Shown: piece after piece, positions 18,631-26,011 of the stretch
Layout of the letters: each line of letters begins with the position of its first letter
Numbering within the stretch: position 1 is the first letter of the stretch
Assembly (NCBI GenBank): GCA_027625095.1
Contig: JAQBXN010000047.1
Span: forward strand, 1-54,530
Source of the DNA: Planctomycetota bacterium
GTDB lineage: Bacteria; Planctomycetota; PUPC01; JACPCR01
Length of the DNA: 54,530 nt
Reading direction: 5' to 3'
Notes under the pieces: model-generated
Databases searched by the model: none
What the model was told of the DNA's origin: nothing
What the model saw: only the letters and a program-made list of their open reading frames with translations
Translations under genes and position numbers: made by a program

Positions 18631-19503
18631 CTACGATGGCACCTCGATGAAGCCCTTCTCGAACGACTGTCTCGTCAGTTGCACACGGATGAATTCGAGT
18701 GGTTTTACTTCTCCACTATAGACGGGCTGCAGTGCTCTGAGTTCATCCGCCAGCTCGGGGCACCATTCGGAGGGATCCCGTCTTCCCCGGCCGATGTAGC
18801 CCTGAATAGGTTCGGGAAGATCGCAGAAATTGGGGTGAAACCAGAGCGTAATTACTGTCCTTCTCTGGTCGGTTTCGTTTGCATGAGCGGCGTGCAAGAT
18901 CCGTGAATCTCCGATCACCAGGTCTCCGGCCTTAACCGGAACATCCACTTCATCCGGTCGAATCTGAAATTCCGGGAGCGACATGTCTTGCCCCGCCCTT
19001 AGCTCCGGTGTGTGTGCTGGAGAGAGTTCATCATGCAGAGAATTAAACTCGATGTGCGATTTCGGAATGACCCGCAGGCAGCCGTTCTGACGGGTGGTGT
19101 CGACCAGGTAATACATCAGGAAGATCTGTGCCGGTTGCTTCTCAAAGCTGAACGGATGCGTCCAACCGGCCCAGTCAAAATGCCAGAAAAGTCGCGGAGT
19201 CTTGGGCGGCTTGCTGATGACGTACCCTGAGGAAAACTTGTTGTCATGAAATCCCAATTTCTCCAAAGTGTCCAGCGCCGGCCGGTAGGCCACAAGGCGC
19301 GCAAATATCTCGTCGTTCATGACCGGGATCAGGCTGCCGGTCGATTTCTGTGCTCTGGCCTCCTCCTGGCTCATATGAGCGGTCTGGAGATCAGTAAATT
19401 CACGAAGTTCTTGAAGGAAAGGCAAATCCAGCACATCCTCAAGAACGCAGAATCCATCTTCGATCAGTTGGTTGTACTTTGATTTATAAATCTGCTCAGC
19501 CAT
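18631..19503 (-). CDS. phytanoyl-CoA dioxygenase (PhyH) family enzyme
   Basis: The 290-aa product has the PhyH fold with the iron facial triad: H-x-D in FWHFDWAGWTHPF and the distal His in SRILHAAHANETDQRRTV, with the following Arg pair as candidate 2-oxoglutarate ligands. GCLRVIPKSHIEFNSLHDEL is the typical central block (RVIPGSH in relatives). It is cytoplasmic with an unknown substrate. A degenerate copy of its C-terminus lies just downstream. It is not closely similar to the PhyH protein at 10025-10780, so they are distinct paralogues. Confidence 0.9.
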   Translation of the reverse strand: MAEQIYKSKYNQLIEDGFCVLEDVLDLPFLQELREFTDLQTAHMSQEEARAQKSTGSLIPVMNDEIFARLVAYRPALDTLEKLGFHDNKFSSGYVISKPPKTPRLFWHFDWAGWTHPFSFEKQPAQIFLMYYLVDTTRQNGCLRVIPKSHIEFNSLHDELSPAHTPELRAGQDMSLPEFQIRPDEVDVPVKAGDLVIGDSRILHAAHANETDQRRTVITLWFHPNFCDLPEPIQGYIGRGRRDPSEWCPELADELRALQPVYSGEVKPLEFIRVQLTRQSFEKGFIEVPS

Positions 19504-19819
19504 GACTCTGAATGTATGAGGTATGTGCTTTGTTGAACTGAAATTTTCTGGAGCGCGAGGATAGTTTCAAATTGCCGGAAGTCGATTCGGAGCTTACGAG
19601 AGTCGGCAAAAGGGTGAAAGTCTGAAAATGTGAAAAATTCTGAGTTTTTTTGAAACATTTTCTTAACTTTGGCGTAATGAAGGATGTCGGAATGAGGCCA
19701 GTTCCGGCGGCAAAGCTTCTCAGTTCGATTTCTCTGTATCGGGTTAACTGAGGGTATATTCCCCAGGCGCCCGGAGTACATCCATGCTTTATTCTTTTGC
19801 CTGGGGAAAGGAGTTCATC
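19504..19819. other. AT-rich intergenic region between divergent genes
   Basis: This 316-bp region separates the minus-strand PhyH gene from the plus-strand zinc-ribbon gene and should contain both promoters. It includes A/T-rich runs around 19620-19680. I do not see a promoter pair good enough to place, nor an RNA gene. Confidence 0.4.
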
Positions 19820-20131
19820 ATGCGCTGTCAGTGTCCAGATTGTGAAAAAATGGTCTCTTCCGGTCGCCGGAAGTATTGTTCCCGCAAATGTGGACGTATC
19901 GCTTATCGGCAGGGAACGTCGCTTCGGCAGAGCAGTGGGGAGCTACCCCGACGCAAAATATGGGGTGCTGAAACCGGCGCTCGCAGTTGCCTCAAGTGTG
20001 GCAATTGCTTCCGTTCAACCGGTCGCGGAAACCGCATTTGTGACCGATGCACACAAAAAAACCTGGAACTCTCGGCTCGCTGCGCTACCACGCTGGGCCC
20101 GGCGCGTTTCTTTAACACTGCCGCAATATAA
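19820..20131 (+). CDS. small double zinc-ribbon protein
   Basis: The ATG at 19820 is preceded by AAAGGAG at a good distance; an upstream in-frame start at 19784 is not needed. The 103-aa basic product carries two four-cysteine clusters: CQCPDCEKMV with KYCSRKCGR (about residues 3-26), and CLKCGNCFRSTGRGNRICDR (about residues 56-75). The second resembles small bacterial zinc-ribbon proteins of unknown function with a C-x-x-C...GNRxCxxC pattern. It probably binds nucleic acid or another protein, which is an inference. It converges on rpmG. Confidence 0.65.
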   Translation: MRCQCPDCEKMVSSGRRKYCSRKCGRIAYRQGTSLRQSSGELPRRKIWGAETGARSCLKCGNCFRSTGRGNRICDRCTQKNLELSARCATTLGPARFFNTAAI

Positions 20132-20283
20132 TTCAGTTGTTCCGTTCTTCATGCGTTCTATGTCTGATCGCACAGGAGAACGGGGCAACATCAGAAGAGT
20201 CTCTACACGTAATCAGGTATGACTTCTGACCGCAAGGTTAGGAGTCGTGTCTACTTCTTTTGCTTCGAGAATCAAATCAACAA

Positions 20284-20320
20284 CAAAAAAAACGGAGTCC
20301 AGCGAAACTGGAACTCCGTT
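20284..20320 (-). terminator. intrinsic terminator of rpmG
   Basis: On the minus strand a stem of 8 plus 4 bp (AACGGAGT, one bulged base, CCAG; loop TTTCG) is followed by a run of eight T. It begins about 20 bp after the rpmG stop, a textbook rho-independent arrangement. Confidence 0.85.
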
Positions 20321-20340
20321 GAAATTTGATTGATTCCTCA

Positions 20341-20520
20341 TCATCCGCGACGGCGGATCTTATGAACGGTATGCTTCCGTGACCGCAGGCAGTGCTTCTT
20401 TATGCCTTCCTTAAGCTTGTCAGTTATGCTTTTTGTGTTGACTGACACCCGGTAATTCAAATCTCCGCATTCGCTGCATTGCAGCCATACGTTCTCGCGT
20501 GCCTGTGATTTCTTTGCCAT
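20341..20520 (-). CDS. rpmG: 50S ribosomal protein L33
   Basis: The 59-aa basic protein begins MAKKSQARENVWLQCSECGD and ends HCLRSRKHTVHKIRRRG. This is the L33 pattern (E-x-x-x-L-x-C-x-x-C-x-x-x-N-Y ... K-x-x-R-K-H-T). GGAGAG lies 5 bp ahead of the ATG and a strong terminator follows, so it is probably a monocistronic gene. The zinc site is unusual: the first C-x-x-C is intact (C15, C18) but the second is C44-L-R-S47. Many bacteria have L33 with four cysteines or none, so this looks like an intermediate that has lost one ligand. Confidence 0.88.
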   Translation of the reverse strand: MAKKSQARENVWLQCSECGDLNYRVSVNTKSITDKLKEGIKKHCLRSRKHTVHKIRRRG

Positions 20521-20586
20521 GTTAACTCTCCAAATATTCTTTTGCCTGAAGGTGCGGGATTATGCCGTGATTGAGGCTATACGCCA

Positions 20587-20640
20587 CCGACTAAAATAAG
20601 CCTGGACGAAAGTAAATCGTCCAGGCTGAAAAAAAGTCGG
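20587..20640 (-). terminator. terminator hairpin after the medium-chain dehydrogenase gene
   Basis: A perfect 11-bp stem, AGCCTGGACGA (20599-20609) with TCGTCCAGGCT (20617-20627), is flanked by A-rich and T-rich runs. An outer CCGACT/AGTCGG pairing surrounds it. On the minus strand the stem is followed by TTATTTTA, ending transcripts of the dehydrogenase gene 20 bp upstream. Confidence 0.75.
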
Positions 20641-20660
20641 CTGAGTGTGAGGCAGTCTAC

Positions 20661-21722
20661 CTAGGAAACCTTGATCAGTCCCTTGGTGCAGCTATCCTCA
20701 CGATTTCTGACCTTGGTGATGCCTTCGGCCAGCGAATCAAGATCAAACTTGTGACTTATGATGGCGTCCATGTCAACGATACCGTCCGATATGAGCTGAA
20801 CCGCTTCTTCCCAGGTATTCGGAGCGAGCCATGAGAAGCGGATGGTCTTGTCCATGAGGATAGTATCGAGAATTGGTACCTGCAGGATGTCTTTGTCGCC
20901 GGGCAGGCCGAAGATGACAAGCGTCGAATGCGGGCCGGTGACTTTGAGAGCCTGTTGAATGGCGGAGAGCGAACTGGTGGCAGTGATAGCTCGGTCTGCC
21001 AGTTCACCGCCGTTGATTTCCCTTATTCTATCTCCGAGATCTGCCGCGTAGTGTGGCGATTTTTTGTCACTGACGTTTACGATGTGGGTCGCACCCAGTT
21101 CTGCGCCCTTCTTCAGACGATAGTCACGAGTACCGACGAGGACGACGTTCTTTGCCCCACGGCTTTTGAGCACCTGCACCATCATGAGAGCGATGGGGCC
21201 CGGGCCGAAGACAATGACGGTCTGGCCAGCCTCGAGATTGCAGTTGTTCACAGCATAGAGCCCGCATGCCAGCGGTTCTGTGAGAGCGCCCTGATCGAAA
21301 GTGACGTTATCCGCAAGTTTCAGCGTCCACCGGTAGTCAGAAACGCAGTATTCTGCGAAACCGCCATCTTCGCTGACGCCTAACACCCGCTTGCCATCGG
21401 CGACGTTCGAGAGGCCACGCTGCGTCCAGGGCGAATCCAATGGTGACTGCACTGGATTAGCGACAACACGGTCACCCTCGGCGAACTTGCCAGAAGCATT
21501 CTTGCCAACAGCGGCGACTTCACCGGTAAACTCATGACCGAGCACCAGCGGTCCTTTGCCGTCTTTGGTTTCAAGTGAGCTGGCGCCAAAATAATAGGCT
21601 ACATCGGATCCACAGATTCCAACGGACTTCACCTTAATCAGAACCTCATTCTCACCTGGTTCGGGGACGGCCTTCTGCTCGAGCTTCATTCTTTCGGGTT
21701 CATAAAAGACTTGCGCTTTCAT
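20661..21722 (-). CDS. zinc-type medium-chain alcohol/polyol dehydrogenase
   Basis: The 353-aa enzyme has the MDR layout: catalytic zinc region VGICGSDVAYYFG and GHEFTGEVAAVGKNA near the N-terminus, and a Rossmann NAD(P) site VIVFGPGPIALMMVQVLKSR around residue 170. It resembles sorbitol, threonine or galactitol dehydrogenases; the substrate is open. The loop that normally holds four cysteines for the structural zinc reads VVANPVQSPLDSPWTQRGLS and has none, so only the catalytic zinc is expected. A strong AGGAGG precedes the ATG. The B12 riboswitch region lies divergently upstream. Confidence 0.88.
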   Translation of the reverse strand: MKAQVFYEPERMKLEQKAVPEPGENEVLIKVKSVGICGSDVAYYFGASSLETKDGKGPLVLGHEFTGEVAAVGKNASGKFAEGDRVVANPVQSPLDSPWTQRGLSNVADGKRVLGVSEDGGFAEYCVSDYRWTLKLADNVTFDQGALTEPLACGLYAVNNCNLEAGQTVIVFGPGPIALMMVQVLKSRGAKNVVLVGTRDYRLKKGAELGATHIVNVSDKKSPHYAADLGDRIREINGGELADRAITATSSLSAIQQALKVTGPHSTLVIFGLPGDKDILQVPILDTILMDKTIRFSWLAPNTWEEAVQLISDGIVDMDAIISHKFDLDSLAEGITKVRNREDSCTKGLIKVS

Positions 21723-21920
21723 GTTCAGCCTCCTGTAAACAAATGGTTAAAAAATATTTTTGCCTGTGCGCGGGAATTTCTGAAACTTTTCCAGCAATGT
21801 GGTCACTACTCAGTTCTAAGAAGTATCACACCGGAATAGTGATTTCAATCGTGGAATTTGTAAGACAAAGGTAGTTGTATGCCATGAATCGGCCCATAGA
21901 ATCCCCCATTCAACTTTAGG

Positions 21921-22098
21921 TTTGAAGGTGCTCCTCACTGGAGTGAAAAGGGAAGCCCGTGCAAATCGGGCGCGGTCCCGCCGCTGTAACCGAGTACTGA
22001 GCCGCACACCGGGGCATTCAGCCCCCATGCCACTGACTTTTCAGTTGGGAAGGCGCGGCTATCAGGATGATTCGGAAGCCAGAAGACCTGCCTGCAAA
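21921..22098 (+). promoter_or_regulatory. cobalamin (adenosylcobalamin) riboswitch
   Basis: The region has the conserved core of the B12 riboswitch in order: GGGAAGCCCGTGCAAATCGG, GCGGTCCCGCCGCTGTAACC, GCCACTG, GGGAAGGCG, GGATGA, and the B12 box AGCCAGAAGACCTGCC at 22077-22092. It lies about 150 bp upstream of the TonB-dependent receptor gene and would repress it when cobalamin is plentiful. A GC-rich hairpin near 22111-22135 may be part of the expression platform. The rest of the 21723-22249 gap upstream holds the promoter but nothing else recognisable. Confidence 0.95.
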
Positions 22099-22249
22099 CT
22101 TTAGGGTCTGACCGTCTCGGACTTTGGACGGCTGACTTGGAATTGCCCCAAGGCATTACCTGGGTTTGCGGTTCAGTATCCGCACAAGCAAATTCCGATC
22201 GCCTCTCCGCGGCCAGACGTTTTTCTTCACACGTTTCTGAGAGGCAATC

Positions 22250-24325
22250 ATGTATTTCTCGAACCAGGCAGGCACTTTTCATTTACTCGGAATCACCATT
22301 GGAATCACCCTGCTCAGTGATTGGACGCTCATAGCGGAGGTCGCCATTTTGCCTCCTGTCGTGGTTGTGGCTAATCGTGATGAAACCGAGACGATGAAGG
22401 TACCTGGCAACGTGACAGTGATTACCGCCGAAAACATCGGTGCATCATCTGCCAGAAATATATCCGAGTTGCTCAAATCCCAGGTCGGACTTCATGTGAC
22501 GAACACATCGGGTACCTCACCAACCGGCGTCATAGTTGAGGCAAGGGGATTTAACAATGGCGGTGGGAATGGGGGGCGCACACTGGTACTTGTTGACGGA
22601 CACCGGGCCAATCAGGCCGATACTTCCAGTGCAGACTGGGCGCTGATTCCGCTTCGAAACATCGAGCGTATCGAGATCCTCCGGGGGCCGGTCTCCGCAC
22701 TGTATGGTGACTCTGCAATGGCCTCAGTCATTCAGATTTTCACAAAAAGAGGGACGGGGGAACCCAGTATCAGCTTTGACTTCGACGCAGGCAGTTTCGG
22801 CTTTTGGGAACAATCAGGAGCCATCCAGGGAGAATTCGATGGCCTGAGATTTTTCATTACAAGCATGCATTCGGCGCAAGATGGTTATCGACAGAATTCC
22901 GATTTTGAATTCACACACACCTCTATGCAGCTCAACCAGCGCGTAAGCCCGGAATTGTTTCTTGATTTCAAAGCCCTTATTCACAGTGACGAACGCAGAT
23001 TTCCGGGAACGCTGACCAGGGACGAAATTGCGCAGGTAAGCCGGCGTGGGACAGTGACGAACGACGATGAACGAGACGACCAGCAGTGGCAAGTCGCCTT
23101 CGGCGTGACCTACTCCCCCACCGAGTCATCGACATTCGACCTGGGTCTCAACTACAACGACGATCAGGCGCTTTCGAACACCAGCTTTCCGGGGCAGGGC
23201 ACGACCGGGCTGGCGGACAATGCCGATGATAAATCTTTCACCGTCAAACATACGTGGCGGGGGGAATTCCTCGGAAGAGAGACACGTTTCGTCAGTGGAC
23301 TGGATTTTCTGCAAGAGGACGTAGAAACGGAGAGTTTCAACAACTTTCCGAATCCGCCGTTTCCGTTCATTCAGCAGCAGGTAAGTAAGTTCAAGCGAAA
23401 GTTTTTTGCACTGTACCTTCAAAACGATACCCATCTGCTTGAAAATCTGATCCTTTCCGCGGGCTTGCGCCTGGATCAGGCTGACTTCATAGCTGCACGA
23501 ACCACCACTAACCAGATCTTCAATACCATCACGCAAGCCAATAATGACAAAGACTTTGGCCGGCTGAGCCCCAAAGCTGCGATCACGTGGTTACCGATGG
23601 AGGATCTGAGCACGTATTTCAGCTATTCGCAGAGCTATCGATTTCCGAACAGAGACGAGCTCACCGGGCTCTTCGGCCTGACGCCCGAGCTTCTGCCGGA
23701 GAAAGGTGAGAATTTTGAAGTGGGCGTAAAGACACAGACTGAGTGGATTGGCGGAGGGGTGTCCTTGTACCATCTGACAGTGAGAGATGAAATTCTGTTC
23801 CAGCCCCCTGCGGTAGGGGCTTTCGGGTTTGGTCAGAACATCAACTTTGAAGAGATTCTGCACCGAGGCGTCGAAGTGAATTTTTTTTCGGACATCATCC
23901 CTCGAACTCGGATGTTTGCCGGGTACACCTACGTAGATACAGAGATTGAGAAGGGCCCGTTTGAGGGCTCCGAATTGCCCATTACACCTCGGCACGCGGG
24001 TAATGTTGGTGCCAACCTGGACATCGGGTTTGGATTTCATCTGTGGACTGAAGCCCGATTCACTGGACAGCGCTTTATCGGAAATGATCTGGGTAACCAG
24101 CTTGCAGAGCTAGCCGGCTACGGTGTGTGGAATGCGAAACTGTCGTACGCATACGAATCGGGCGCGTGGAAGCTGGGCCTGTTCATAGCACTTAATAATA
24201 TCCTCGATAAAGAGTATGAGGAGTTCGCAGGTGCAGGCGGGCAACCTCATGGTTCCCGTATTGGATTTAATCCATCGCCGGAATTTTATTTCAGCGCCGG
24301 GGTTGGGGTCAGCCGGCGATTTTGA
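22250..24325 (+). CDS. btuB: TonB-dependent outer membrane receptor, probable cobalamin transporter
   Basis: The 691-aa protein has a signal-like N-terminus, a TonB-box-like PPVVVVANRDETE, a plug domain (GNVTVITAENIGASSARNIS, ARGFNNGGGNGGRTLVLVDG, IERIEILRGPVSALYGDSAM) and a 22-strand-type barrel ending in the outer-membrane signature FYFSAGVGVSRRF with terminal Phe. The B12 riboswitch directly upstream supports import of cobalamin or cobinamide. GAGAGGCAATC precedes the ATG. The periplasmic BtuF and BtuCD partners are not in this window. The btuB name rests on regulation and family. Confidence 0.88.
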   Translation: MYFSNQAGTFHLLGITIGITLLSDWTLIAEVAILPPVVVVANRDETETMKVPGNVTVITAENIGASSARNISELLKSQVGLHVTNTSGTSPTGVIVEARGFNNGGGNGGRTLVLVDGHRANQADTSSADWALIPLRNIERIEILRGPVSALYGDSAMASVIQIFTKRGTGEPSISFDFDAGSFGFWEQSGAIQGEFDGLRFFITSMHSAQDGYRQNSDFEFTHTSMQLNQRVSPELFLDFKALIHSDERRFPGTLTRDEIAQVSRRGTVTNDDERDDQQWQVAFGVTYSPTESSTFDLGLNYNDDQALSNTSFPGQGTTGLADNADDKSFTVKHTWRGEFLGRETRFVSGLDFLQEDVETESFNNFPNPPFPFIQQQVSKFKRKFFALYLQNDTHLLENLILSAGLRLDQADFIAARTTTNQIFNTITQANNDKDFGRLSPKAAITWLPMEDLSTYFSYSQSYRFPNRDELTGLFGLTPELLPEKGENFEVGVKTQTEWIGGGVSLYHLTVRDEILFQPPAVGAFGFGQNINFEEILHRGVEVNFFSDIIPRTRMFAGYTYVDTEIEKGPFEGSELPITPRHAGNVGANLDIGFGFHLWTEARFTGQRFIGNDLGNQLAELAGYGVWNAKLSYAYESGAWKLGLFIALNNILDKEYEEFAGAGGQPHGSRIGFNPSPEFYFSAGVGVSRRF

Positions 24326-24372
24326 GTCAGGCAGGACATTTATATACGGAAGACCAGAAAGCCGGGTGACCT

Positions 24373-25353
24373 CTAGGGCGTCAGCCTTACTTCGTTCACT
24401 GGCGTCCTTGGTCTTTGCCCGGAAAGCACCAGTCGCACATTCTCCACGGTTAATGCCGCCATCTTTGCTCTCGTCTCCAGCGTGGCGCTGCCAAGGTGCG
24501 GTAGGAGAACCACATTTTCCAGTTCGAGGAATTCAGAATAGACCCGTGGTTCATTCTCGTGGACGTCCAGCCCGGCGCCGGCCACTTTGCCTGACTTCAG
24601 GGCCACAGCCAGAGCCGACTCTCGGATGACCTGGCCTCGGGCGGTGTTGATAACGAAGACGCCGTCCTTCATTTTTTCGAATTCATCCGTATCGAGCAGG
24701 TACCGGGTCTCGTCTGTCAGTGGGGTGTGGATAGAGAGAAAATCAGACCGTGCGAGGAGATCATTGAACTCGACATATTCGGCTTCCAGGTTGGACTCGA
24801 CCTCTTCGCTCAGCCGTCGACGATTGTGATAGATGATTTTCATCTTGAAGGTTTGGGCCAGCCGTGCGAACTCTTGACCGATACGACCCATGCCGATGAT
24901 GCCAAGGGTTTTCCCGCGAGGATCTGAGCCGTGAAAGTCGTTGGGATTGTAAGCGATCCACTTTCTCTGCCGAACATACCGTTCTCCTTCTGTCACGCGC
25001 CGGCAGACGCAAAGGAGAAGAGTGATCGCAAGGTCGGCCGTGGTGTCGTTCAACACCTCAGGAGTATTGGTCACCCAGATACCCCGTTCTGTGGCGTAGC
25101 CGACGTCGACGGTTTCATAGCCGGCTCCGTAATTAGCGATGATTTTCAGATTAGGCGCAGCTTCGATGAATTTTCGATTGGGATGATCCTGATGACGGAT
25201 GATTACGGCATCAACTTCAGGCAGATGGGTATAGATTTCTTCATGAGACATGAAGCTGTCTTTGCGGCCGGCATGAACATCAAACTCCGATCTGAAATCA
25301 GTGATATCCAGTTCGACAAAATCCCTGGTAAGGAGCACGCTTGGTCGCCTCAT
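24373..25353 (-). CDS. D-2-hydroxyacid dehydrogenase (glyoxylate/hydroxypyruvate reductase-like)
   Basis: The 326-aa protein has the NAD-binding motif GKTLGIIGMGRIGQEFARLA (near residue 150), the catalytic Arg in INTARGQVIRESAL, the Glu in GAGLDVHENEPRVYSE, and the His in VVLLPHLGSATLETRAKMA. It matches GhrB/phosphoglycerate dehydrogenase-like reductases of 2-keto acids. It lacks the C-terminal ACT or regulatory domain of long SerA. It is last in a minus-strand row, 103 bp after the FHA gene, and converges on btuB. Confidence 0.9.
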   Translation of the reverse strand: MRRPSVLLTRDFVELDITDFRSEFDVHAGRKDSFMSHEEIYTHLPEVDAVIIRHQDHPNRKFIEAAPNLKIIANYGAGYETVDVGYATERGIWVTNTPEVLNDTTADLAITLLLCVCRRVTEGERYVRQRKWIAYNPNDFHGSDPRGKTLGIIGMGRIGQEFARLAQTFKMKIIYHNRRRLSEEVESNLEAEYVEFNDLLARSDFLSIHTPLTDETRYLLDTDEFEKMKDGVFVINTARGQVIRESALAVALKSGKVAGAGLDVHENEPRVYSEFLELENVVLLPHLGSATLETRAKMAALTVENVRLVLSGQRPRTPVNEVRLTP

Positions 25354-25456
25354 GTTTAGACCTGCAGAAATGGATTACTCTGGATTCGATCCCACAAGCT
25401 GACTCGCTTGTCCACGGGAAACTCAACTGACTACAACGAAAGGCGTTAACCAGCTC

Positions 25457-25999
25457 TTAACGCAGTCGTACCAAAAGCTTCTTGACCCAATCGTAGAAGG
25501 TGCCGGGTCTGTAAAAGGTGAAATCAGTCTTTGGGGAGACCGACACGTCGGCACCGTCATTCACCTTTAGCGGCTTATCAGGTTCGAGCTGACTATTATT
25601 CAGGAAAGTGCCATTCGTCGAACTGGCATCAGTAAGAGTATAGGCATCGCCGTCCACCTTAAAGTAAGCATGAAATTTGGAAATGCTGCTGAACGGCAGG
25701 GAAATGTCATTGTTACTGGCTCGGCCGATGGTGATCATGTCCATGAACGCGTTGAGATTTGCTTTCTTGACTTTAAAGACACGGAATTTGCCCCTCTCAC
25801 GAAGTTCCGGGCTCAACTTGTCGCTAAGGTCATTACTTTTGAACCGAAGCGTCGTAAAGTGCGCGGTCTGGTGGCTCTCGTCGAGCAATCCCTTATTTTG
25901 AAGGAGTACAGGGTCTGGAAAGGCCTTCAGAAATTCTTCCTTCGTCAAGGAAGTCACCAGCAGAAAATAATCGCTCAAAAAGCTGGGTTCTGTATGCAT
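25457..25999 (-). CDS. FHA-domain protein
   Basis: The 180-aa protein has about 80 N-terminal residues without recognised motif, then an FHA domain: ITIGRASNNDISLP (G92, R93), SSISKFHAYF (S107, H110) and ASSTNGTFLNN (N129). These are the phosphothreonine-binding positions of the family. It is cytoplasmic by composition. It starts 12 bp after the stop of the large DUF5060 gene, so the two are probably cotranscribed. A Ser/Thr kinase domain that could supply phosphothreonine ligands is encoded at 4218-5400; a functional link is only an inference. Confidence 0.85.
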   Translation of the reverse strand: MHTEPSFLSDYFLLVTSLTKEEFLKAFPDPVLLQNKGLLDESHQTAHFTTLRFKSNDLSDKLSPELRERGKFRVFKVKKANLNAFMDMITIGRASNNDISLPFSSISKFHAYFKVDGDAYTLTDASSTNGTFLNNSQLEPDKPLKVNDGADVSVSPKTDFTFYRPGTFYDWVKKLLVRLR

Positions 26000-26011
26000 C
26001 GCACGGTCCGA

